The translations under genes and the position numbers were made by a program. From the NCBI GenBank assembly GCA_964510225.1, contig CAZEAN010000087.1, forward strand, positions 1 through 24,821: DNA of 24,821 nucleotides, read 5' to 3'. Below the pieces are notes generated by a model. That model saw only the letters and a list, made by a program, of their open reading frames with translations. It was not told where the DNA came from and searched no databases. Positions 1 through 7,651 of the stretch are shown here, one piece after another. The stretch comes from CAZEAN01 sp964510225. GTDB lineage: Bacteria; Planctomycetota; Planctomycetia; Isosphaerales; Isosphaeraceae. Each line of letters starts with the position of its first letter. Positions within the stretch are counted from its first letter, which is position 1.

Positions 1-1
1 A

Positions 2-310
2 CGGACCAGCCTTGAAGAATTACCGCAACTGATCAACGTGCTCAAGGGTGAAATGAGCCTGGTCGGTCCGCGTCCCCTGCAACTCCGCGATAGTCACCTC
101 CTCGAAGCAAGCGATCCTGATGCCTTCTCACTCCGACTCAGCGTCCCACCAGGCGTCACAGGTGCTTGGCAAATTGGAGGGCGATCGGACGGTACCGAAG
201 GAATGATCCGACAAGATCTGGAGTACGTCGAGAACTGGTCCCTTGCGGAAGACCTCCGAATCATTCTGATGACAATCCCTGCCGTGCTTTCCTGCCGTGG
301 TGCCTATTAA
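2..310 (+). CDS. Exopolysaccharide sugar transferase, C-terminal fragment (cut by left edge)
   Basis: This is the last part of a bacterial polyprenyl-phosphate sugar-1-phosphate transferase, the membrane enzyme that loads the first sugar phosphate onto undecaprenyl phosphate for exopolysaccharide or O-antigen. Reading frame 2 is open from the window edge. It carries the family block TSLEELPQLINVLKGEMSLV followed by GPRP, then the later PPGVTGAWQIGGRS and DLEYVENWS stretches, and ends at GAY. About 102 residues are visible and the catalytic core lies off the left edge. The family and C-terminal end are clear; the sugar specificity cannot be read. A strong terminator follows the stop codon, so this is the last gene of its transcript. 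Only the 3' end can be described here. Confidence 0.9.
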   Translation, partial: RTSLEELPQLINVLKGEMSLVGPRPLQLRDSHLLEASDPDAFSLRLSVPPGVTGAWQIGGRSDGTEGMIRQDLEYVENWSLAEDLRIILMTIPAVLSCRGAY

Positions 311-346
311 GCCTATCCTTCGTTGATCATTCTCCATCTAAGAAAC

Positions 347-389
347 AAAACACCCAAATCAACAGCTTGTTGATTTGGGTGTTTTCTTG
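347..389 (+). terminator. Strong intrinsic terminator hairpin
   Basis: A perfect 18-bp inverted repeat occupies 347-364 and 368-385 with a three-base loop (gct). The right arm ends in TTTT and is followed by CTT. The left arm starts with AAAA, so the hairpin could also stop transcription from the other strand. It lies 37 bases after the sugar transferase stop codon and is the obvious end of that transcript. Confidence 0.9.
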
Positions 390-680
390 CGCGACAGTAC
401 CAATCTCCATCGAGTCCATGACTGAGTTGTTATCTCCCATGAACTCTCGCTGAACCGTAAATTTTTCCTCGTCACCTTGCCTTCGCTCAGGCGTGCTATT
501 GCTTGATCCGGAGGACTCGGTGGCGAATCAACGGACGACAGACTTGGTCGGTTGCGGTTCGCAATGGATAATACTGTCATAACGGTCGTCTGGGAGCGTC
601 GATGTTCCTCTGATTGCTGTTACGGCCGCCGCTAACTTACTTCGAAGAGACAGCACGCTAACGACTGGGGAATCAGACGT
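386..680. other. Intergenic region upstream of the GH57 gene
   Basis: About 295 bases separate the terminator from the GH57 start. I see no convincing coding potential: short frames here have no recognisable protein features. The region holds one candidate promoter (listed separately) and otherwise nothing I can name. Confidence 0.5.
544..572 (+). promoter_or_regulatory. Candidate sigma-70-like promoter for the GH57 gene
   Basis: TTGGTC (544-549) and GATAAT (567-572) are separated by 17 bases. The -10 box matches the consensus at five of six positions, but the -35 matches at only three. A leader of about 100 bases would result. This is a pattern match only, and promoter consensus is poorly known in planctomycetes. 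Confidence 0.3.
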
Positions 681-2897
681 ATGTCGGCCGTTCGATTTAT
701 CTTCGCGCTCCATAATCATCAGCCCGTCGGCAACTTCGGTGCTGTTTTTGAAGAAGCCTATCAAAATAGCTACCTTCCATTTCTCGAGGTCATGGAGCGG
801 TACAGCACGCTTCCGTTCTGCCTCCACACTTCCGGTCCTTTGATTGAGTGGCTCGTCGAGCATCGTCCCGAATATGTCGAACGACTCCGGGCACTGGTTA
901 ATCGAGGTCAGGTCGAAATCCTTGGCGGTGGTTTTTACGAGCCAATCCTGACGATGATCCCACAGCGCGATCGAATTGGCCAAATTGTGCGTTTTACCGA
1001 ATACCTTGAGGCTACACTGGGGCACCGAATCCGCGGTGGTTGGGTTGCCGAGCGCGTCTGGGAACAAAATCTGGTGACCTCGATGGTCGATGCGGGAATC
1101 GAATACACCGTTCTTGATGACTTTCACTTTCATCGCGCCGGCGACGCTCCGAAAAACCTGTTCGGCTACTATCTGACCGAAGACGAAGGTCGACTCCTCA
1201 AGGTATTCCCCAACAGTGAGCGGATGCGTTACCTGATTCCATGGTCGGAACCTCATGAGTCTTATGAATACCTCCGAAAAATCGCCGCTGAGCAACCCGG
1301 CGCAATCGTGGTCTGTGCCGATGACGGTGAAAAGTTTGGCGGCTGGCCCGAGACGCACGAGCATATCTTTGAGAAAGGATGGATCTATCGATTCTGCGAC
1401 ATGTTAGTAGCGAATCAGGATTGGCTCGAAACAACGACGTTCAGTGAAGTGATCGATTCCGCCGTTCCACTCGGCAAGGTCTATCTCCCCGATAATGCAT
1501 ACCGCGAAATGACAGAGTGGGTTCTACCTTCATCCGAGTTCAACGAGTTTGAAGAAGTGACAAAGCAACTCGATGCGGATCCACATTTGGAGAACTTCCG
1601 GAGATTTCTCAAGGGCGGAGGAACCTGGCGCAATTTTAAGAATAAGTATGCTGAAACTGATGAAATGTATGTGCGATCACTCGGCCTCTCTGATCGACTA
1701 CATCGTCTCGAGAATTCCGGTGGATATGACCTTGAAATCCTCGAAGACGCACGACGGGAGCTTTATCGGGGCCAGTGCAACTGTCCGTACTGGCACGGCG
1801 CCTTCGGAGGGCTCTATCTTCCGCATCTCCGGAACGCCATCTATCACAATCTGATCTCGTGCCACGACCTCCTCGATCGAGCAGAGCGGCTAGAAGGGCC
1901 TCGGGTCTCGATCGAGGTCGGCGACTTCAATCTTGATGCCCGACAAGAGGTGAAGCTCGAGAACGACCGACTGATCGCGTTCGTCCGACCTGCATCTGGC
2001 GGTCATATTTACGAGTTGGATCTCCGCGACTCCAAAGTCAACTTACTCGCGACTCTCGATCGTCGCCCTGAGCCTTACCACGCGACAATCGCCGAAGCGA
2101 TTGCTCAGCCCCAATCCGAGGCTGGGACTCTCGACGGACCATCCAACCTGCACGACCGCGTTACCCTGAAGCAGGAGGGACTTGATCAACGGCTCGTCTA
2201 CGATCGATCCCCTCGGAAGGCGCTCGTCGACCATTTCTTCGATAGCAGCACAACCCTCGAGGACTTGGTCGCGTGCCGTGATGTTGAATCTGGCGACTTT
2301 GCCCAAGGAACTTACCTTTCGCAGCGCTTGGAAGAAGCCGGCCGAGTCGTCTTGATGATGGAGCGTCGCGGTCTCGTCGACGGACATCCGATCAAGCTCC
2401 GTAAGTCGATCGCTCTTGAGGCCGGAAGTCCAACCCTTGAGATCGATTACGAACTTGAGGAACTCCCGGAAGGTCATCCGCTCTACTTCGCTATTGAGCT
2501 GAATCAGGCAGCGATGGCTGGGCACGCGACCGACCGATATTACTCTGATTTGGACGATCGACCGTTGGGGATGCTGGACCAACGTCTCGATCTTTCCGAG
2601 ACGTCTGGGATCAACCTCAGTGACGAATGGCTCGATCTCCAGATTCAATTACGCTGGTCAATCGAGGGGGGCCTCCGTTGCTTCCCAATCGAGACTGCAA
2701 GTCAGAGCGAAGGTGGTTTCGAGGCGATTTATCAGTCATCCGCCGTCATCCCACATTGGCGGATTGTCGCCGATCAGAGTCGCCGATGGTCAATCCGGAT
2801 TACCTGGACGATGGATCGAATTTCTCAAGCGACGGACAACGGTACTGGCTCGGTCACGACGGGTCGCGCCGTCGCTGACGCTGGGTCGATCAGGTAA
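681..2897 (+). CDS. Glycoside hydrolase family 57 alpha-amylase / 4-alpha-glucanotransferase
   Basis: A 738-residue GH57 enzyme acting on alpha-1,4-glucans, probably in the cytoplasm since no signal peptide is seen. The GH57 signature regions are present in order: HNHQP (11-15), GQVEILGGGFYEP (76-88), GGWVAERVWEQ (119-129) with probable nucleophile Glu124, DDGEKFG (214-220) with the probable acid/base Asp, and EMTEWVLPS further on. The sequence around these resembles the Thermococcus 4-alpha-glucanotransferase type. The C-terminal half fits the all-beta DUF1925/DUF1926-type region usual in this subgroup, and the length is as expected. It begins at an ATG with a weak upstream GGGG. The next gene starts 14 bases after its stop, suggesting co-transcription. 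Whether it mainly hydrolyses or transfers glucan cannot be decided from sequence; a role in glycogen or maltodextrin turnover is inferred. Confidence 0.93.
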   Translation: MSAVRFIFALHNHQPVGNFGAVFEEAYQNSYLPFLEVMERYSTLPFCLHTSGPLIEWLVEHRPEYVERLRALVNRGQVEILGGGFYEPILTMIPQRDRIGQIVRFTEYLEATLGHRIRGGWVAERVWEQNLVTSMVDAGIEYTVLDDFHFHRAGDAPKNLFGYYLTEDEGRLLKVFPNSERMRYLIPWSEPHESYEYLRKIAAEQPGAIVVCADDGEKFGGWPETHEHIFEKGWIYRFCDMLVANQDWLETTTFSEVIDSAVPLGKVYLPDNAYREMTEWVLPSSEFNEFEEVTKQLDADPHLENFRRFLKGGGTWRNFKNKYAETDEMYVRSLGLSDRLHRLENSGGYDLEILEDARRELYRGQCNCPYWHGAFGGLYLPHLRNAIYHNLISCHDLLDRAERLEGPRVSIEVGDFNLDARQEVKLENDRLIAFVRPASGGHIYELDLRDSKVNLLATLDRRPEPYHATIAEAIAQPQSEAGTLDGPSNLHDRVTLKQEGLDQRLVYDRSPRKALVDHFFDSSTTLEDLVACRDVESGDFAQGTYLSQRLEEAGRVVLMMERRGLVDGHPIKLRKSIALEAGSPTLEIDYELEELPEGHPLYFAIELNQAAMAGHATDRYYSDLDDRPLGMLDQRLDLSETSGINLSDEWLDLQIQLRWSIEGGLRCFPIETASQSEGGFEAIYQSSAVIPHWRIVADQSRRWSIRITWTMDRISQATDNGTGSVTTGRAVADAGSIR

Positions 2898-2911
2898 CTC
2901 CTGGATGTTTC

Positions 2912-3874
2912 ATGAGATTCAGGCGTTGGATACGTAGGTTCATGAATCGATTCGTTCCCAGATCATCAAATCACGTGAGGACCTCTGCGGTAGATCCTGC
3001 GGCGATTATCCGTCGGGCTCGTCGCCTTCGATTTCGGGTCCGGCCGACCGCCGTCACTCAACTTGCGGGTGCTTATCTAAGTGCTCGTCCAGGGACTGGG
3101 CTCACCTTCGCTGAACTCCGGGCATATGAACCGGGTGATGACGTCCGCCATCTCGATTGGAACGTCACTGCAAGACAGGGTGGACGCCCGTTCGTTCGTC
3201 GCTATGTGGAAGAGCGATCACTCAGCATCTGGATCGTTGTCGATGTCTCCGCGAGTCTCCGTTTTGGCGTGGACGGTCGTTCCAAGGCCGACCGGGCAGC
3301 ACAGGGTGCAGCCCTCTTAGCGGCGGCGGCGATCCAGAACGGCGACCGCGCTGGTCTTACACTCGTGAGCGATCGAGTTGAAGCGGAGCTTCCACCGGGC
3401 GGAGGACCTAAACATCTCGCTCGTCTGCTCCGGATTCTCATCGCGACACCGGCGGCCTCTCGTCAGTCGGATATCTCCATCGCAATCTCCAGGCCCCGGC
3501 GTTTTGCTCGTCGAGGACTTCTGGTTGCATTCAGTGATTTTCTGACTCCCGAGCCGATTGGTCCCTGGCGACAGGTACGACGACGCGGCGAGGTAGTCGC
3601 GATTAGAGTAGTCGATCCCCGTGAGGTCGAACTTCCCAACGTGGGCCTCATGAGCATTGAAGATGCCGAAACTCGATCGAGGCGTGTTGTTGATACGGGA
3701 TCACGACGAATCCGTGAGGACTACGCGAGGGCGGCCGCGAGTCGTGATCGCGACTTCCGAAGTTGGTGCCAAGCCTCGGATGTGGTGGGACTTGATCTGT
3801 CTACCGAAGAGGACCCACTTGATCTCCTGACTTCTTATTTTCGAGGAAGTGTCCAAAACCGTTTGAGAGTCTAA
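2912..3874 (+). CDS. DUF58 domain protein (vWA-like fold)
   Basis: A 320-residue soluble DUF58 protein. The family signature is clear: arginine-rich lead-in, then LTFAELRAYEPGDDVRHLDW (64-83), a conserved RPFVRRYVEER stretch and a MIDAS-like DVSAS motif (111-115) as in von Willebrand A domains. In other bacteria, DUF58 proteins sit beside MoxR AAA ATPases and Bat-type membrane proteins and are thought to act in chaperone-like assembly. No MoxR gene is in this window. The Shine-Dalgarno signal is poor, and a second ATG at 2942 is a possible alternative start. Its stop overlaps the next start as TAATG, indicating translational coupling. Molecular function is not known. Confidence 0.88.
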   Translation: MRFRRWIRRFMNRFVPRSSNHVRTSAVDPAAIIRRARRLRFRVRPTAVTQLAGAYLSARPGTGLTFAELRAYEPGDDVRHLDWNVTARQGGRPFVRRYVEERSLSIWIVVDVSASLRFGVDGRSKADRAAQGAALLAAAAIQNGDRAGLTLVSDRVEAELPPGGGPKHLARLLRILIATPAASRQSDISIAISRPRRFARRGLLVAFSDFLTPEPIGPWRQVRRRGEVVAIRVVDPREVELPNVGLMSIEDAETRSRRVVDTGSRRIREDYARAAASRDRDFRSWCQASDVVGLDLSTEEDPLDLLTSYFRGSVQNRLRV

Positions 3875-4509
3875 TGATCAACAGGCAACGCGACCAAGAG
3901 AAGCTGCCTGAACCTGTGCCAAATGGACCACCCTTTGAGCCTGCGCTGAGCAATTTCGATCGATCAGCACCACTCCTCCCGCCCCGGCCCAACCTCGGCC
4001 CGGAAGCCTGGCCTGAGTCAATTGAGGAGACCCGTGTCAACGTAGAGGCAATAACATTCGGATTCGGCCTCTTTGCAATTCTACTCCTCTTGATCGGGTT
4101 CCGTTGGCTCAGCCAACGACATCGGAATCGAACGGAGATTCGTGACCCTGTCGTAGATGCTCGGACCCGCGCAACTGACCCCTCTTTGCCCGCACCGGAT
4201 CGTCTTCTTGCACAAGCGGAAGCGATCCGAGAGTCCCTGATCAAGGCGTTGGGGCCACAATGGGGAGCGCGAACAACCGAGGAGTTGGTAGATTCGGAAG
4301 AAATTGTTCAACAATTGGAACCTGAGCAATCTCAATACATCATCGCGATACTCCGTCGCGCTGATCAACTCAAGTTCGCTGGAGACTTACGATCCAACGA
4401 CTCCCACTTGAACACGAACCCTGAGAGTTCCCTTAGCGGCTCTCATCAGTTCTCCGAGGTGCTCGGGAAGCTCTTGGCCGGACTAAGTTCAAGCAACACG
4501 GGAAAATGA
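3874..4509 (+). CDS. Single-pass membrane protein in the DUF58 operon (DUF4381-like?)
   Basis: A 211-residue protein coupled to the DUF58 gene through a one-base TAATG overlap. The first 50 residues are proline-rich and polar. One membrane segment follows (about 59-78), then a basic QRHRNR stop-transfer stretch and a cytoplasmic helical region with ARTTEELVDSEE near residues 130-141. This layout resembles the small DUF4381-type proteins that accompany MoxR and DUF58 genes, but I assign that only by layout and context. The last 64 bases overlap the 3' end of the convergent minus-strand gene. Existence as a gene is well supported by the operon; function is unknown. Confidence 0.75.
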   Translation: MINRQRDQEKLPEPVPNGPPFEPALSNFDRSAPLLPPRPNLGPEAWPESIEETRVNVEAITFGFGLFAILLLLIGFRWLSQRHRNRTEIRDPVVDARTRATDPSLPAPDRLLAQAEAIRESLIKALGPQWGARTTEELVDSEEIVQQLEPEQSQYIIAILRRADQLKFAGDLRSNDSHLNTNPESSLSGSHQFSEVLGKLLAGLSSSNTGK

Positions 4510-5450
4510 TCGGACGGCGTGTGGGGACCGAGCCGACGATCCAGAACAACCCATTCCTCACTGATCAGGGTGTGATCAATCGCCAGTCGTATCGGGGACC
4601 AAGTGGGCCAACTAGGTTGTCGGCCATGTCCATAACGTCCGTCCCGAAGTCCCGTCGTCTCGAGAAAATCATGGAAGATGAGCGAGCCCTCGGTCCGGTT
4701 GAAATCTCCGACCACTAACGTCGGGCCGAACCGTTCTCTGATTAATCGCGCGAGCGACTCGAACTCTTGTCGCGACTGAGGTCCTCCTCCGAAGAGGAGA
4801 TTCGGACCATGTAGAATCCAGAGATGGAGTGGTCTTTGGCGCGGATCTCGTGCCGAGAGGTCGATGGTCGAGCAAAGTGCGGGGTTTCCCTTTCCCCGGA
4901 GTGGTCGGATCAATTGACTCGGCGGGTCTGCTAGTACCGGCAGCTTTGAATAGAGAGCGATTCCATCAGTCCCATCCGCGATCTCGATCCGATACGGATA
5001 GCTGTCGGGGAGTTCATGGAGGACAGCCTGGCATCGTGCATTAAATTCAACAATCGCAACAATGTCTGGATCTTCAGACTTCACAAGACTCAGAAATGGC
5101 TGATAGTCTAACACATGATAATCAACGTTGGCATAGAGTATTTTAAGCGGCACGCCATCGGTAGCAGTCGGCAACGCCTTGAGCGGCCAACTGTACTGCA
5201 AGAGCCCCCATGATTGGCAGAGCCCAAGGACAACAAACCAAGGAGTCATGTAACGACGCGTCCATTTTGTTGTTCTCACTAGCGCAAAGACCGCGATAAT
5301 CGTCAGAATCAGGCCCGGGAGTTGGAACTGAGCGACCAGGTCAAGCCGCCAATCAACCCGCGAGAGCGATCGGCAAACTGGGGTCACCAAGGCGAGCAAC
5401 GCCAGCGTGACCACCATAGCGCGGTGGAGGTAACGGCGTCCCTTTCCCAT
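4446..5450 (-). CDS. Membrane-anchored endonuclease/exonuclease/phosphatase family protein
   Basis: An EEP-superfamily metal-dependent phosphodiesterase or phosphatase with N-terminal membrane segments, in the style of YafD-like proteins. The frame is open to a TTG at 5561 (371 residues). I prefer the ATG at 5450 (334 residues), because family members begin just before the first hydrophobic segment. Numbering from the TTG, hydrophobic segments lie near 48-62, 80-95 and 107-121. The catalytic motifs are all present: YANVDYH with Asn145, VEFN with Glu172, His251, VVGDFNRT (283-290), IDHT with Asp329 and PSDHFP with Asp351-His352. The catalytic domain follows the membrane segments and is probably extracytoplasmic. 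Substrate is unknown. It diverges from the phn operon and converges with the preceding gene. Confidence 0.88.
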   Translation of the reverse strand: MGKGRRYLHRAMVVTLALLALVTPVCRSLSRVDWRLDLVAQFQLPGLILTIIAVFALVRTTKWTRRYMTPWFVVLGLCQSWGLLQYSWPLKALPTATDGVPLKILYANVDYHVLDYQPFLSLVKSEDPDIVAIVEFNARCQAVLHELPDSYPYRIEIADGTDGIALYSKLPVLADPPSQLIRPLRGKGNPALCSTIDLSARDPRQRPLHLWILHGPNLLFGGGPQSRQEFESLARLIRERFGPTLVVGDFNRTEGSLIFHDFLETTGLRDGRYGHGRQPSWPTWSPIRLAIDHTLISEEWVVLDRRLGPHTPSDHFPVLLELSPAKSFPSTSEN

Positions 5451-5641
5451 TTCGACTGTTAGGTCCAAGCCTTCCTCCACCACGCTTAGCTCGCTCAGTG
5501 TTAGCGCTCTGATCTCCAGAATTCCATTCAAGCACGATTGTTGCACCCGAGACGATGCCAATTGGACCCTACTTCGTTAAATCGCAGCCGCTTGATGATC
5601 GCCTGCAAGTTATTGGTTTTGGAGATCTTCATCAGAGCTTC

Positions 5642-5671
5642 TTACAAGGGAAGGGAAGGCTCGATTATGAT
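5642..5671 (+). promoter_or_regulatory. Weak candidate promoter for the phn operon
   Basis: TATGAT (5666-5671) matches the -10 consensus at five of six positions. A poor -35-like TTACAA (5642-5647) lies 18 bases upstream. It sits in the divergent gap before phnC and would give a leader of about 50 bases. No clear Pho box was found here. Low confidence. Confidence 0.22.
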
Positions 5672-5729
5672 GATCGAATCTTCAGAACCGACCTACCCAG
5701 TCAGTTAACCTCGGATTTTCACCAACTTC

Positions 5730-6560
5730 ATGATGCTTTCCGTCCATGATTTGAAAGTTACTTATCAAGGAAAGCATATTGTGCTCTCCGGACTTGATCT
5801 GCAAGCGGATCGGGGCGCCTTCATCGCAATCTTGGGCCGATCGGGGGCAGGCAAGACGACCTTGCTTCGATGCCTCAATGGTCTGCAACGGCCGACTTCG
5901 GGATCGATCCGTCTCGGTGGAAATGCGATCAGCGAACTTAGGGAGCGTCAACTTGCCTCGGTCCGTCGGCGGATTGGGTTTATCTGGCAGGAGCATAATC
6001 TAGTCGATCGCCTCTCGGTCTTGACGAACGTACTGACCGGCCGCCTCGGATACCGGAACGGACCGCTCAGTCTGGTAAGGTACTTTAGCCAATCAGATCG
6101 ACAGCGTGCTCTAGCCGCTCTTGAGCGTGTCAATCTCGCCCACCTTGCAGCGCAACGGGCTGACCGCATTTCCGGCGGGGAAAAACAACGAGTGGCGATC
6201 GCCCGCGCTTTAACCCAATCACCAGAACTGATCCTCGCGGACGAACCGGTTGCGAGCCTCGATCCCGAACTTGCCTGGCAAGTACTGCAAGACCTAACTC
6301 GGATCACGCGCGAAGATCATCTCTTGACGATCGTTAACCTCCATCAAGTCGAACTCGCAAAGGCATTCGCCGATCGGATTATCGGAATCGCGGGAGGCCG
6401 GGTTGCGTTTGACGGTCCACCTGGTGAACTCGATAAAGCCGCACATGCCGCAATCTACCGATCGGACGCTGCTACCACGTCAGCTCCCTCCGTAGGCTCA
6501 ATCGCGAGCGTCGCCTTCACCAAAATCCAATCCGAGCCGACTCCGGACGTCTCCCGATGA
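5730..6560 (+). CDS. phnC: Phosphonate ABC transporter ATP-binding protein PhnC
   Basis: The 276-residue ATPase of the phosphonate importer, energising PhnE at the inner membrane. All ABC motifs are present: Walker A GRSGAGKTT (36-44), Q-loop Gln87 in FIWQEHNL, signature ISGGEKQR (147-154), Walker B LILADEP (167-173) followed by VASLDPE, and the switch His in VNLHQVE. The RIGFIWQEHNLVDRLSVLTN stretch and the following GRLGYR are typical of PhnC. The last 25 or so residues are a low-complexity tail that the family does not usually have. The start is one of two consecutive ATG codons (5730, 5733) with no visible Shine-Dalgarno signal. Its stop overlaps phnE as ATGA. It is the first gene of the phn operon. 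Confidence 0.95.
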   Translation: MMLSVHDLKVTYQGKHIVLSGLDLQADRGAFIAILGRSGAGKTTLLRCLNGLQRPTSGSIRLGGNAISELRERQLASVRRRIGFIWQEHNLVDRLSVLTNVLTGRLGYRNGPLSLVRYFSQSDRQRALAALERVNLAHLAAQRADRISGGEKQRVAIARALTQSPELILADEPVASLDPELAWQVLQDLTRITREDHLLTIVNLHQVELAKAFADRIIGIAGGRVAFDGPPGELDKAAHAAIYRSDAATTSAPSVGSIASVAFTKIQSEPTPDVSR

Positions 6561-7594
6561 GCAACTCATCTCAATCTGACCATCGTGCTGAGGATCCTGG
6601 GCGTGCACAATCGCGCTCACTCTCGGAGAAGGAACGTAACGAATTACTCCGTCCATTTCCGAGAATCGGGCTTAAGTCAATCCTCGTTGTCGTCCTCCTC
6701 TTCTGCCTCTATTCATGGTCGATCACCGGGACCGATGCGCAGCCATCTGCCCTCATTGAAGGGCTCCCCCACCTTGGTGAATTCCTCGGTCGACTTGTCG
6801 TTACTGAATCACAGTCCGTCGGACTCCGTAGTGCCTGGGCCGAGGGTGACTATCGGACCTTCGCGCAGCGATCGGTTCAGCTTTGTCTGGACAAGTTCGA
6901 GTTCGAACCGCTGACCTTACAGACGCCTGAAATCCGGATCCCACTGATCGGCGTCACTCTTCCAAGGCTCGGCACCGAAGACAAGTCGATCCCCTTCCCC
7001 ACAATCGTCTGGGCGACGCTCGAGACGTTGCAGATGGCGATCATTGGCACGACAGCAGCGATTATCCTGGCGGCTCCCTTCGGGTTACTCGCGGCTCGAA
7101 ACGTCTCGCCACACCCGCTCGTCTACCACGGAGTCCGATTCTTTCTCAATGTCATCCGCGCGATCCCCGACCTCGTCTTCGGCCTCATTTTTGTTGCTGC
7201 CGTCGGGTTAGGCCCCTTTAGCGGGGTCCTTGCCTTGGCTGTCGGTTCCATCGGTTCACTCGGCAAGATGTTTGCGGAATCAGTCGAATCGGTCGATTCT
7301 CGTCCCCTCTTAGCGATTCGGGCCACAGGAGCAAGCCGGCTCCACACCTTTGCGTATGGTGTCATCCCCCAAGCGATGCCGAGTGCCGTCTCTTACGCCA
7401 TCTTGATGTTCGAGCACAACGTCCGCTCGGCGACAATCCTGGGCCTCGTCGGTGCGGGAGGCGTCGGGTTCGAAATCGACAAATATATTCGATTGTTTCA
7501 GTATCAACGCTTGATGGGAGCGATGATCGTTGTCATTCTAGTGGTCACCATAATCGATCGCTTCAGTGACCGAATTCGGAAGTCGCTGATCTGA
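6557..7594 (+). CDS. phnE: Phosphonate ABC transporter permease PhnE (with extended periplasmic region)
   Basis: A 345-residue integral membrane permease of the phosphonate importer. A cytoplasmic N-terminus of about 38 residues leads to a first membrane segment (39-57). After a long non-membrane stretch, TLETLQMAIIGTTAAIILAA opens the permease core, with LLAARN (177-182), RAIPDLVFGLIF (201-212) and the ATPase-contacting EAA-type loop ESVESVDSRPLLAIRATGAS (241-260) followed by YGVIPQAMP. The stretch between the first membrane segment and the core, about 90 residues, is much longer than in E. coli PhnE and has no motif I recognise. The start overlaps phnC by ATGA. One permease subunit is encoded, so a homodimer is expected. 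Confidence 0.93.
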   Translation: MSNSSQSDHRAEDPGRAQSRSLSEKERNELLRPFPRIGLKSILVVVLLFCLYSWSITGTDAQPSALIEGLPHLGEFLGRLVVTESQSVGLRSAWAEGDYRTFAQRSVQLCLDKFEFEPLTLQTPEIRIPLIGVTLPRLGTEDKSIPFPTIVWATLETLQMAIIGTTAAIILAAPFGLLAARNVSPHPLVYHGVRFFLNVIRAIPDLVFGLIFVAAVGLGPFSGVLALAVGSIGSLGKMFAESVESVDSRPLLAIRATGASRLHTFAYGVIPQAMPSAVSYAILMFEHNVRSATILGLVGAGGVGFEIDKYIRLFQYQRLMGAMIVVILVVTIIDRFSDRIRKSLI

Positions 7595-7651
7595 AAACTC
7601 GGCCGATCATCAGAAGATGGTCAGATCAGAACGAAAAACGGGAGATCATGC

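Noticed and set aside
528..1364. Long minus-strand open frame (278 codons) antisense to the GH57 gene
   Set aside because: It lies mostly opposite a well-supported conserved gene, has no recognisable domain, and is the kind of shadow frame expected in GC-rich coding DNA. The same applies to minus frames at 2043-2648, 10987-11748 and 13596-14348.
5705..5723. Possible Pho box before phnC (TTAACC and TTCACC)
   Set aside because: The two half-like elements are 13 bases apart rather than the usual 11, and only loosely match a PhoB/PhoP box. Not enough to call a PHO-regulon operator.
5555..5749. Small plus-strand open frame (64 codons) before phnC
   Set aside because: It crosses the divergent control region and the phnC start, has no family resemblance and no good ribosome site.
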